64,000 nucleotides of DNA, taken from Psilocybe azurescens. Taxonomy: Eukaryota > Basidiomycota > Agaricomycetes > Agaricales > Agrocybaceae. Of the stretch, positions 47,772 through 59,103 are shown in pieces. The notes under the pieces were generated by a model. It did no database searches and was not told the origin of the DNA. It saw nothing but the letters and a program-made list of their open reading frames with translations. The stretch lies in assembly GCA_023853785.1 (NCBI GenBank), contig JAJIRX010000884.1, positions 50,930 through 114,929 of the forward strand, in the 5' to 3' direction. The position numbers were made by a program, and so were the translations under genes. How positions within the stretch are numbered: position 1 is the stretch's first letter; every line of letters begins with the position of its first letter.

Positions 47772-50700
47772 CAGTCGCGGACAATCAAACTCAACAAAAA
47801 AAAATCAACTTTTATTGGTGGCTCCGAAAACCATCGGAATCGGTAGAATCCCATTTAAGGAGCTTCTTGACCAAATTTCAGCTCGTCCTATCGAGCCATT
47901 CCCCTTTAAATTACCAATTAAGGAATGTATACCCTAAAATATTGGCCGGACCCTTAAAAAATAGGTAAAATCTTGAAAAATAGCGGAATCGCTTTCTTTT
48001 TTTGAAGAGCGGGATGATCCCAAAGTTTGGTAAGATTTTATCGAGCCGTTCCTCCCAAAAAATTCCCAAAATCCTACTGCCTAAGCCACAAATCTCTAAA
48101 TACATATCGTATGGCAAAGAAGAAGGCAAAGAGAAACATTACTGGCCTTCGGAATCAATCTAAGACAGCTTCCCATGCCCAGTCTGTGATCCATGATGAC
48201 CTCGATGACCAATCAGATAACGATGAAGGATGGGAGGCTAACATCAAATTAGATAGCCACAAGCTGTGTTGGGAGCTTGATGAAGAGGACGTGGATGAAG
48301 ATGAAGTTAGTGAGGATGAGGACCCAGATGGTGGAAAAGGTGATGTTGAAGACGAGGTTATTGGAAGCAGGCGAGGCTGAGTGGAGAAATGATGGATTAC
48401 ATGTCAAGCTTATGATCCTCGCAATTGAGATTGGTGATGATCCTCGAGATGAAGACTGGATCCCTGATGACTTGCGAAGGAAGCACCTTGCCAGATTAGC
48501 CCGTGGTAAGTGACTCTAAGTCTAGAGTGAAACGAAACAAGGGTTAAATCTTGATATTAAATGATTGTTTTTAGCTCGACCACGGCCAAAATTTTATCAG
48601 AAAGGCCCAGATGTTGGTAGCAAGGCTGAACGAACAAGACGTCGCTACAGAAATGTGCTGAAAGGCCAACAGACACTCGAAAGCCTTGGATTTACACGAG
48701 CCGAACCTCGATCTGACTCCTCTCCATGCCCCTCCTCACCTACAACAGCAAAGTCTGAACTATTACACCAGCATACCGAGACAGGTCTTCAGGAAGAAGC
48801 CACCAAGATTAAAATTAAGGTGGAGGACGACAGTCCGTCAATCAGTCCCAGTGCAAATTACATTGCTTTGCCAATGGAAGATGGTGTCCGTATACGGCAG
48901 GAAACCCCAGACCCACCAGTCCTCGAGTTCGATGTTCAAATACGGCAAGAATCCCTAACCCCGCCTCCACTCCATTTCGATGAATCCAGATCTCCAAGTG
49001 TGCACATCCGTGAGGAGTCAGTGACACCGCCGCCACTATGTTTTGACAGTCGAGCACAGAAAGAAAAGCCTCAGGAGATCCAGAGAGCAACGAGTCAGAT
49101 GAAGAACATATATACAGCAGAGGAGAGAGTGAGGAAGGACAATGGCGTGTCGAGAATGATGTGCGCGGGACAGAGGATGAAGAGGCCTGGGAAGAAGAAC
49201 TCGATGAAACGTTGACACCAAACTTTGCCGAAATCCGAGATTGGGAAGCCCTGCGATCCCAAATCAAAGCCGATCTAAGGAAAAAGCATAGGTCATTGCC
49301 GTTATCTCAAATAAATCAGTTGATGATCTTAAGGAATTTTGCAAACCTTCGTTTGAAGGGTTATGGACAAATTGAAGCCAGTATCGAGATTGCGTGTCAA
49401 TGGCACGAGAAAGACACCTCAAATTCTCATTTTGCACGGCGTATTCGTGCACGTCATTATCAAATATTTGAACAATTACCGAAGGAGCGTCGAGGGGATA
49501 TAGGAAATGTCGCACCCTTCTAAGGGATGAAGACGTGCGGACAACATCACGAACCTGGTTAACTGAACAACCCATCGGATCGATAACACCTAATAACTTC
49601 ATGCATGCGTTAAATAAAATCATTCTTCCATCCTTAGGGATGTTACCTGCCAAACCAATCTGCGAACGCACTGCCCGACGATGGCTCGTTGAATTGGGAT
49701 GGACCAGGACTATCCTTAGGAAGGGTGTCTATATGGATGGTCATGAACGGCCAGATGTTGTTGAATATCGAGAGAAGGTTTTTCTTCCACAAATGAAGGA
49801 GTTCGAACGTGGGATGGCACGATACGAGGGACCCGATCTGAAGCGTATTGAGCCGAATTTACTACCTGGAGAAAAAGAATTAATTGGCGAGTTCCAAGAC
49901 GAAACTTGCTGCCAGGGAAATGACAACAAAACTTCAGCTTGGTAAATTCGGCTCAGATTTCCAACATTATTACTTACCTACTTTCGTTTCAGGTTACAGG
50001 AGGGCCAACAAATTCTACAAAAGAAGGGCCGCGGTCGTTTAATTCATGTCTCAGACTGGGTTGAAGAGGTCAATGGGCGCTTAGTGGTTAGAAATGCAGA
50101 TGGTATCGTCATTAAAGAGGCTCGCAAGATTATCTATCCAGGATCAAATGGTGACCCATATTGGGACTGTGAACAGCTTATCGAACAGGTTAGGACAAAG
50201 GCAATTCCTGTTTTTGAAGAGGCGCATCCCGGCTGCCAGGCTTTATTTATTTTTGATCAATCCTCAGTACACGCAGCATTACCACCTGATGCTCTCAAAG
50301 CGTTCGAAATGAATAAATCCAATGGTGGAAAACAGCGCCGCCAGAAGGATACTATAATTCCAAATAACAACCCCTACCCCGAATTCCGTGGAAAGGTCCA
50401 GAAGATGACAACTGAAACTGGTGAGCAGAAGGGCTTGCAACAAACTCTCGAGGAACGAGGCTTCAACGTTGCACACATGCGTGCAAAATGCTCACCAGTC
50501 TGCCCATGGGAGAACAATAATTGTTGCATGGCACGGCTTCTCAGCAAACAAGATGATTTTGCAAATCAAGTTTCAATGCTTGAGACGCTGATCAAACAAG
50601 CAGGTCATGAATGCATATTCCTTCCAAAGTTCCATTGTGAGCTTAATCCGATTGAAATGGTAGGTCTAATTATTACATGCATCTCATTAAACTAAAAATC

Positions 50701-51155
50701 CACTCTTCAGTACTGGGGTGGGTCAAGTACCGATATCGGCAAGTTCAGAAGAAGACATTCGACGATGCAAAGCAAGCAGCATTCAATGCGCTCGACTCTT
50801 GCCCGACTGATGTCATTCGAAGGTTCATCAACCGCTCCTGGCGGTTTATGGATGCTTACCGGGTTCCGCTGTCCGGCAAAGCAGCCGCATGGGCAGTTCG
50901 CAAGCAGAAGGGTCACCGCACAATTTCCCAGAGTGCGATGATGCATCTGGATGCCATTATCGAGCCAACTTAGGTACATAAAATGTCATTGATTTTGGTC
51001 AAAAATTTGGCCGATCTAAACGGCTCGTGGGAAAAACTTCGGAGGTGTGTTTTTGGACGTATTTCGATGAGCTAAACAAGAATCTGAAATCAGATTCCCA
51101 AAAATTGCTTGCCTGCCGAGATCACCAATTTGTCGAGTTTGATTGTCCGCGACTG
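47772..51155 (+). mobile_element. Complete Tc1/mariner-like DNA transposon, 3,384 bp
   Basis: The left end starts CAGTCGCGGACAATCAAACT and the right end is its inverse, ending AGTTTGATTGTCCGCGACTG-type. TA dinucleotides flank both ends (47770-47771 and 51156-51157), the target duplication expected for this superfamily. The uninterrupted paralogous junction at about 32,078 (ATTCTAGTATACCCCCCCG) shows the empty site. It carries one transposase gene in the plus direction. It splits module E copy 6 from module R copy 5, so it inserted after the duplication. Confidence 0.92.
48111..50973 (+). CDS. DDE transposase of the Tc1/mariner-like element
   Basis: It starts MAKKKAKRNITGLRNQSK with a basic then acidic N-terminal region. 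The first intron is 48506-48574, leading to RPRPKFYQKGPDV; another is 49942-49992. The catalytic core shows three acidic blocks: GEFQDETCC with NDNKTSAW, FIFDQSSVHAALPPDAL, and ELNPIEMYW. The last is split by an intron from about 50660 to 50710. The protein would cut and join the inverted ends at TA. Breaks: near 48,350 (or a 40-nt intron), between 49,042 and 49,160, at G4 49494-49497 (one more G restores GYRKCRTLLRDEDVRTT) and at G4 50715-50718 (one more base restores YWGWVKYRYRQ). As written it is not translatable end to end; it may be intact if the G-run gaps are consensus errors. Confidence 0.82.
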
Positions 51156-51157
51156 TA

Positions 51158-52509
51158 CCCCCCGAAAACACGAAAATAAGAAGAGATACCGAGCGAATAA
51201 AACGACTGCAAAAATCCCTTCCCTTCTGACCAATGCTTATCGAATTCTCGAGGTCTCGATGACGCCAAAGACTTATTCCCGCCCATATCCATGCACTTGA
51301 AGTGGCACCCGCACTGCACCCGCACCCGCATCCTCATGCTTAGCTTAACTCCCTCACGACACCCACCAACCACACACCAACGATCCCGCAGTTAGGATTT
51401 TATTATATCCAAGTGCACTGTGGGTCTTATTATGCGTCCTTCCCACATTCACATCTACGTTTTAACTACGCTTCGGCTTACGGCGCTATGCGCTACACAC
51501 CACATCTTTACATACAAGCAAGCAGGCAGGGAACCGACGAAAATGAGCCGGGAGCATTTTTTCGTACTGGTAGATAAATTCCATTCATACGTAATATATA
51601 AATAGAGAAAGTTTAAGATATTGAACACCTTTGATGTTCAATCGACTTGAAGAAATATAATATATTGTTTCATTCATTAAATACTCGCCTGTGTGATACA
51701 ATCTCAAGGGAGGTGCGTTGCGCCTAGTAGCGGATAATATAAGGAATATATGGTAGACAATGGTGGGTGGAAAGGTCAGCGGCGGAGCTGTCGCCCTCGT
51801 CTCCAGGGCATAGAAAACCGGTGGAAGTGCTGAAGGGTGACCCCCTTTTCGCACTTCTAAAGGTTCTACTCCAACTGTAATGTATTTGAGTTATATATAT
51901 TATATGTTGGGGTATGGGATAGTTTCTGTGATGGGTAGGTGGAATTTTAAGTGATGCCAGGATAGAGATTGGGTAAAAAGTGAGCTTATGGGAATGGGTT
52001 GTGCAATCGTCGTTGTCCGACTTCAAACGTGGTGTAAGAAAAAACGATGGGGATCAGGATTCATGTGATGACGTCTCCTTCTCACGAGAAGTCATACCCG
52101 CTTCGCAGGTACTTCGAGTAACCTTGAGGTGACTTTGAAGAGGAGAGGAAAATAGAGGACAAAGCGCGCCAGCCCTGGGTCTGAATGGTGACCACTGATT
52201 CGAGGTTCTTGTATCATTGAAATGAATGTACGGTCACATATATGTGAATCAGACGATTAATGCAGAGGCTAATCTTTGGCTTTTTGGTATCAACATCTTT
52301 CCCGAACTTACTACGGTCTCAGTGGTTAGTGAACCGGTCAGTTTTGTCTGGGTCAAATATCATTATTACTTTCACTGTATTGTGGGATGTTTTAGTATCT
52401 ATGCTTGCGCATTTTCCTTTCACGCCAACGTCACAGCACCCTGCGAATATACGTGTACGCCCCAAAATATGTGTTCCTGCATGGGCGATCGCTTTAGCCT
52501 GGCGGGCGC
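51158..52509. repeat. Module R, copy 5, with an extra ~0.4-kb insert
   Basis: It resumes CCCCCCGAAAACACGAAAAT immediately after the transposon, matching the R start at 32,085. Between about 51,693 and 52,110 it carries sequence absent from R copies 3 and 4, then continues with AACCTTGAGGTGACTTTGAA. The insert has no recognised gene. Confidence 0.6.
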
Positions 52510-55347
52510 CTATGTATCCTTGTCGCTCGGCAGAATAGATTCATCAACGTAAAATACTCGCCATGTGTCTGAATCCCAATCATCATCTAATTCTTCGGCC
52601 GTAAAACAATTACCAATATAGTCACTTGGACATTCTGTCCAATTGATGATGATTTTGAACGGTGAAGGAAACGACCCTTTGAATTCCAACAAATAGCTGC
52701 GGACGGCTCCAAACAAGGTCTGTACCCGATGGCGCACATTGTATTGTGGTCTTCCCAGATTGAAGGTAAGATTTTGTTTGCCGAGCGTATCAACTAGCTT
52801 GGCCGAGTATCCAGCCTTCGACAACATGAATGCCAAAGCATCCCAGATGAAGTTCCACTGATCGAGCTCATATATGTACAGAGAAAGAGACTCCATCTCA
52901 TCCCAAGCGCTGACTGCAAACTCCACTCGCGACCACCGCAGCTGCAGTATACGTCGATTGATCTACAGCATACGGTCCTGCTCGTGATGCATCATTTAGA
53001 AATTCCCTCACCATCCGTTGATACAGGGTATCAGTTACGCAGTAAAGGTCGTACCATGCAGGTGCTTGCCACTCACTGCCCTCCTGGATTTGATCGAATA
53101 ATGCAGAAAAGAGGAAACCGGGCACAGAAGCCGAGAGGCCGGCTGCTAATAAGTCTGACAAAGCCCAAAACGTCTCCCAAGAAATCACTCCATGGGATTT
53201 GGAGTACCCTACCAGCGCACACGGCAGTCCAAAAGGCCTGACAAGGCCTCATGGGAATCAAGGCCAGGTATTTGCATAATATTTGATCGAAGATACTTCG
53301 GTGGTGGAGATAGAGCTCTTCCGTTTGCCTAAAGTCCTTGATTTGGAGTCAAATACATTTCCAATATCTTTAAATTAAGTAGACGTACCGATGTTTTCAG
53401 AAATTCTAGAAACATTCCAGGATCATCACTCAAAGAGTAGAAATATTTTAAAGGGGTATTGATTAATGTTGTGACAGTGGGTTCCGACCATCTGGGCCGA
53501 GCTGCCCGAGGGCGGATTAGATTAGATACTGTAGATCGCATCAGCGGCTGTGCACGGTTTGTGTGCTAGTGCGCTTTCGTAGTGAGAGAACAACACACTT
53601 TGCCCGCAACGCTATACTGCGTGGCCGCTCGACAAGCATTCCGAGCCTTGCCAGACACGAGCTGCTAGGGTAGGCCGGATTGGCCTACTCCAATGTGAGC
53701 GCATAAGTTGTCCAGTGCTCAATATATGGCACATTGAAAACCTTCTCCCGAAGAGTGGCATTGTCATGGAGAGGGCCTGCTAGTCGAAGATGTTTCAAGA
53801 GTGACCGGTATGCAAGATCTGGCAGAGGTGTAGCCATGTCGAGTGCTATATATGAAATAAACTGGGGCTCTGACATAAATTTGTAAGAGAGTAATCAATG
53901 CTTACATTCAATGGCAGAAATACAGAAATGGGCAGCTTCTGCATGCATATTACTGAGATCAATGAAAAATTCACGAGATTGGGTTGGATCGACAAGGAAG
54001 TCACTGAATGATGCATGAAGAAAGTTGATGGGCCTCTTGGAATCTGAGGCATCCACAACAGACAATAGGTCAATGAGGAGAAGCCGGATAGTACCCGGGG
54101 TAAGTTGCATAAGCATCTCCAGATGACAGACCGCCAGAGGTTCCACGGAATGATACTTAATTTTAGTCCATACAAAAGCCACACCTAGAATTTGCAAGAC
54201 CCTTTTCACGTCTTCCATGTCAGAAAGAATATTGATATATAGAGCATCCAGTTGAGCATACGGCCTATCGTCATTGACGGGAAGGAGGCCTTGAATAACT
54301 TTGAGGCGATCGAGTGGATTATGTCGAGGAGAGGACACGTATCTAATGACCGTGGCAGCATAGATAAATTGACCAGATGATTTTGCGACCAATTTGTCGA
54401 TATCTTCTGCCGATGGCCATGAATCTGGAAGATGGGTGCGCATGATGTGCATCTGTCGTATTTCATGAAAAGAGTCTGTCAGATATAGCCTGATATCCTC
54501 GTCTGGCAGGTAGGTGTCGTCCATTGCAAGCCGAAATGTCAGAGTGTGGAGAGGGCCGACAGAAAATGATGTGGTGAGATGATACTCCGGTCGACTGGTA
54601 ATGAGAAGTCTGAAGGGGAGAGCTGACGGATGATGTTGGAGCGCATTAGAGATAGTGTTTAAAATGGTGTTCTGAATGTCCACTCCATTGCATTCGTCGA
54701 GACCATCTATGATGATTAGGCTGGGAAATGGTGTCGCAGGTGTGAAGCATCCGGCATTGGAAAGCTGAAGAAGAGGATTGAGGAACAATGTGCGAAATTG
54801 TGTATAAAAACTGAGCTGAAAGATTGCTGGATTGTTGCTGATAGCTGATTCGATTACTGGCCGGGATTGAAGAATGTGGAACCACAATTGATAGGCCAAC
54901 GTTGCGACGAAAGCCTTTTCGTTGTTTCGCCTGAGATCTGACCTAGAAAAAAGAAACTGGTGAGAAGACCATTCTTTGCGGCGCATAGTTCTGCCAAGGT
55001 CTGTGTGATCACCGATTTGCCTGCACCTGCTGGACCATAGAGCCAAAGTACGAAGTTATCCCATCCAACCTCCCCAATAAACCAATCCATGAGCTTCTGA
55101 AGGATGACTGTACGAGTGTTTGGATGGCATTTGGGAGCATCAAATCGCTTGCCCAAGTTATGGAGGGCCCCAAGGGATGATGCCTCCAGCAATCGTTTCA
55201 TGGCTGTACTCATGCATTGATTATAAATAAGGATAATCGACAGAGATCGGGGGAACCACATACCTTTGGACGATTGAGCATGATAGTGCTCGTGGTGCTC
55301 GGTGAGCAACCCTCCATTTATCAAGACATTTTTGAATGATCGAGCAT
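52510..55347 (-). pseudogene. NACHT NTPase (NLR-like) gene, copy 4, interrupted by an insertion
   Basis: Exon 1 runs from 55347 (MLDHSK..., frame restored as NVLINGG by one extra A in an A5 run). Exon 2 has ALHNLGKRF, CHPNTRTVILQKL, GPAGAGKSVITQT (Walker A), LIIIDGLDEC (Walker B), SRPEYHLTTSFSV and FLHASFSDFLVDPTQSREF. The C-terminal exons have LRLAGPLHDNATLRE, FLNDASRAGPY, RHRVQTLFGAVRSYLL and end VFYVDESILPSDKDT. A 223-bp insertion (53470-53692) falls in the VPYIEHWTTYALT exon. Other breaks are at 54947-54952, shared with copy 2, and near 52,930. The insertion makes loss of function likely. Confidence 0.8.
53466..53696. mobile_element. Candidate solo LTR in NACHT copy 4
   Basis: Comparison with copy 2 (GTCATCCGTTAATGTGAGTGC) shows 223 extra bases. 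They begin TGTGACAGTGGGTTCCGACC and end GGCCTACTCCA, so TG...CA, and are flanked by ATGT on both sides (53466-53469, 53693-53696). The size and ends fit a solo LTR of a small retroelement. No second copy is in the window, and a short unrelated insertion cannot be excluded. Confidence 0.6.
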
Positions 55348-55734
55348 CGTACAAGCAACTAATATCTGTTATGACTGAGAGTGGAGGATGGTGTGTTTTT
55401 CAGATCTTGGTCTGGAGCAAGAAAGCTTAGTTGGTGACTCTCAAGGGTAAGTGAATCAAATACGATGGGAAAGGTGCACATGAGTTGTGACATACTCGAA
55501 CATGCACAGCTTTCTTGTTAGGACCGAAGCTAACACTACTTACCTGTTAATCGGACCGCAGAAATTCTTTATCTCAACTTCATCGTTTAAAGCGACGAGC
55601 CCTGTTTTGCCTTATTCTCAATAGCCAGTGTAAAGTCCAATATGATTTGTCGTAAGCCGCACCAACCTGTATCTACATAAGCGGCCTCCATCTGTCTTAC
55701 CTCATGATGCATCCATTGCACAGGTCGCGCAGTC

Positions 55735-55998
55735 ACTCATATTTGGAATTGATGGATATATATATATACAAGTACAGCAGCTGCATGCCCCCTGTGGCTT
55801 CGTTCTACATGTAAGTACTCACTTGAGCTGATAATAGCGATACATAAATGTGCGGCTTCCTCAACTTTGTTGCTGCGGTCAATAGCAAAATATAGAGAGG
55901 GCACTGGGGCGAAAAGGAACTCAGGGAAAGGCGGGTGCAAAAATATGGTTGGTTGCGAGTTATTTGGGATATTGTTTGAAGTTCTGAACATTGAAAAT
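55735..55998 (-). pseudogene. NACHT remnant: first-exon start joined to a late exon
   Basis: The frame starts MFRTSNNIPNN, resembling NACHT exon 1, and within about 30 codons reads PEFLFAPVPSLYFAIDRSNK and EEAAHLCIAII. The latter matches the SDFLVDPTRS...DPSKRHEEAAHFCISAI stretch of the full copies. Everything between, including both Walker motifs, is missing. Confidence 0.65.
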
Positions 55999-56985
55999 GC
56001 GGCTGGGGTATATTATAACTGGGGCCATACAATGTGTGTATATTGCCTGTTCGTAGGTAGGGGATTAGAGACTATAAGAGAAAGAAGTCGGGTAAGCAAC
56101 AGGGACCAACAGAAAAAGCACAATGAGTGTGGTATGAAGACGAGTCGGGAAGCCGTGGCATACCAGTAACCATATACCCACACGATGTTTCGAAATGGCT
56201 GTGGCGAAACGCGCACAGCTTGTCTGTTATTTTAAGGTCAAACATACACACCTCATCGTTAACATCGCTCAGGGAAGCACATGGACTGATGCTGATGTTT
56301 TTAGGGTGTTGGAGCATAACAGGATCTACCCCGCCCCACGTGTCTGTAACGTGAGGGTCGAGTCTCCAAGCAGCAATATTTAAAAGTAAAGTCTAGTGAG
56401 TGCACTTAACACCTGGTTTGATGAAAAACGATAGATGGGACGAATGTGAACATTATTCAAGGGGACCCGTGGCTATATGCTGCATGACGAGAGCAGAAGT
56501 TGCTTTTCCTACATCATGCATATATAAGCCATAACCATAAGACATAACGTTTCCCACAAAACACGAAGAGACACCACCTTCACCTTCTCTACATATCATC
56601 CCAATCCCTCTTCCCATACATCCATCCATTTTTCATCCTTTATACAACGCCGGTTCAAACGCCTCTTTACACCCTGGGTGTATAACCATAACTCTTTTTG
56701 TTTGTAGACAATGAAAAACCAAACGGAAACTATAAACTATACCGCACCCGCCATCCTCTAACTATCTACCCCCACTCGCCTATACCCCACACACGCACTC
56801 ACTACTACGATTACAGCTCTATTTAGTACGCTCTCAACAAGAAAGAAGGGGAAGGGAAGGGAAGGGAAGGAGAAGAGAGATGTAAAATACAGTCTAAGCG
56901 TCGGGCGAAGGCGGTAGGCAGGGTATGTCGAGTCGAGTGTGCAGAAGGGGATGTCGGATGTCGATGTCGATGGCAACTATTTTAT
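55999..56985. repeat. Duplicated NACHT 5' flank and SEC61 3' flank
   Basis: Colinear with 35,830-37,140, block by block (see the entry there). No gene is seen. The right end ATTTTATTTATA is the MITE target. Confidence 0.6.
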
Positions 56986-56988
56986 TTA

Positions 56989-57265
56989 TACTCGTGGGAT
57001 CAAAAAGTGATCGCAATTATGTAAGACACACGTGGTTTGCAATGCAGACGCGTTCTAATGTTTGTATCATTGCTCCACTCCTACAATATCCTTGACCCGG
57101 TTCTAATTTTTTTAAGTATATCGTAGCATCTACTCATTCTATTTCCGAAGAAATATCATAAATTTAGCATAAAACGAAAGAGCCAGACCGCTTTTCGTGA
57201 GGGAGAGTATCGAAACAAAAGTGGTATGATTACCTAATCGCGATCACTTTTTGATCCCACGAGTA
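56989..57265. mobile_element. 273-bp MITE with inverted ends and TA duplication
   Basis: The left end (56991) reads CTCGTGGGATCAAAAAGTGA and continues TCGC; the right end (57240-57263) is its exact inverse over 24 bp, with weaker pairing for about ten more bases. TA flanks both sides. The paralogous place at about 37,133-37,150 (ATTTATTTATGGCAGATCAC) lacks the element. It is non-coding and too short for a transposase; TA duplication suggests mobilisation by a Tc1/mariner-type enzyme. Its ends differ from those of the elements at 47,772 and 63,038. Confidence 0.92.
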
Positions 57266-58830
57266 GCAGATCACCCAAATACAGCCATCTCTGGCCTGCC
57301 CGATTCGTGCATGCCGATCTTCCAGTCTACATTCAAAAACACCAAAAATAATAATATCCAAACCAAACCAGAACCACGTTCCTCTCTCTCTCTCTAAAAA
57401 GGGGAAGAAAACACATGGTTAGAAATAATAGTAACAGTCATCAAGAACCGTAATCGCACCAGAGAAGTCCGCCGTGACAGAGAGCAAGCCAAGGATTGCA
57501 CAGCTGAATACAGCCGCGGTCGGGATCACGTGCGTCAGCTCCTGTACATCGAGCCTTTGCAATAGCCAGCCATGACCTGGTCGATGGGGGAGAGTTGGCG
57601 TACAGGTTACAGGTTAAAGACGAATAGAGGGAAGATGTGGAGATGAAAACAAAGGGAATGGCGGAGATGGATAGATATGTGATATGGGCACGGCGTGGCT
57701 TTAGGGACGTAGAAATAGGGGCCAGATAATCCAGCGCAAATGAGCGACAAGAAAATTTACTCAACAGCGCGCATACACTCAGCATGAAGACGATGTAGAT
57801 TGCGGTCTGGATCGGATCTAGGATGGCTTCCTAGAGCGTGTGTAATGGCGACATGTAGTACGCGATCCCGCCTGTGATGGGCAGTTGCGGCGAGTCTTCA
57901 AAGGGCTGTAGATCAGAGGAAAGGTAACAGGGAGCAACAGAACGGTGAAAATGTCAGCCAAAATCCCAACATCCTTTGAAAAAAAAACATAAATTAACTT
58001 CCCAAACACATAAATTATTAGCCCACAAGTTCCGCAGGAACCTCGTCTGGCCACTGTTCACAGTGGTAGGGGAGAACTCCTTCCACATGATCAACTCTCA
58101 GACGTTGGTCGCAATGAACAGGCTGATGCACAATCTGAGACCGTACCCCGTCTGCAGGAGCTCGTCCAGGAGGAGGACGATGAGCACAGCGACAATGAGC
58201 TGGATGATCAGCCACAGGCAGACCCTGCCCCAAGGTCCGACGTCTGGCCGTGGAGCCCTGTGAGCACATAGATGGTCACTTTGCCAAGCACGATGATGAG
58301 AGCGAAGACTGCAAAATTTAGTCAGTATTTGTCCTTTGCGCGTGCGCGTATATAGATGACGATGACATTGAGGAAAAGCAAGAGAAGGGAGTGGATGGAG
58401 GAGAGTTGGAATATACATGACATAATACAACATGAAACTCACGTTTCTGAGCACCACTGAACGCACAATCTTCTTTAAGACTGAATTCGACATCGATAAG
58501 ATTCGCACCTACCAAAAGTTGCATGATCATTCCCAAAATAATAACAGATGAGATACCGAATTCCATGAGCGTTCCATGGTTAGAGGCGAGGATGACCTGC
58601 ATACAGTAGAGCGAGTCGGAAGAGTTGGAGGACATAATACCAAACTGGGAGCACACCGGGATGATAAGGAGTGTTACGGCTGTCCATAGTGTCTTTTGGT
58701 TGAACGCAGCCTTGTGGTATGAGGGTCAGCACGTGTTGTATAGAGGTTAACAACGGAAGGAAAATATACTTTGCGATCGGGTGAAGAAACTTGTGGTACT
58801 ATCGGTAAGAAAGGCCGGACGAGGTTGAGA
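57266..58830 (-). pseudogene. SEC61-alpha relic, nearly full length (copy 5)
   Basis: From high to low coordinates: LNLVRPFLPIVP, then [77 protein letters not shown], a PQLPITGGIAYYMSPLHTL block, and a degraded C-terminal VMAGYCKGSMY...SVTADFSGAI. The order is that of Sec61-alpha. Several stops and frame changes are present. Confidence 0.87.
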
Positions 58831-59103
58831 AACCTAACTCGACGCTATATGTCAGCAATGCTTACAGGAATGAGGAGAGGAGAGAGAATACAACAACAGT
58901 ACGGTCAACCAGCAGCACTCCAAGTGTTCGTCCCTGCCCATGCCCAACGCCGCGGAACAGCAGTAGTTGCAGCATTTTTGCTCACGCCGTTCATGTCATT
59001 GCTGGCAGCAGCTGCAGTTGAAGAAGGAACGATCCCCCGCCGTATTCATCGCCGTCGCCGCCGTACTTGCTGTCTCCATCCCGCTCGCCGTCACCTGAGC
59101 TGT
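58831..59103. other. Unassigned sequence right of SEC61-alpha copy 5
   Basis: In other units the SEC61-alpha N-terminus is followed at once by U. Here about 1.9 kb intervenes, of which this is the left part. A plus frame with GC-rich Ala/Arg content is not supported as a gene. Confidence 0.4.

Noticed and set aside
48310..48380. 40-nt intron in the transposase near 48,332
   Set aside because: A GTGGAA...GCAG intron would join DPDG to EAEW in phase, but the length is marginal; a frameshift explains the break equally well.
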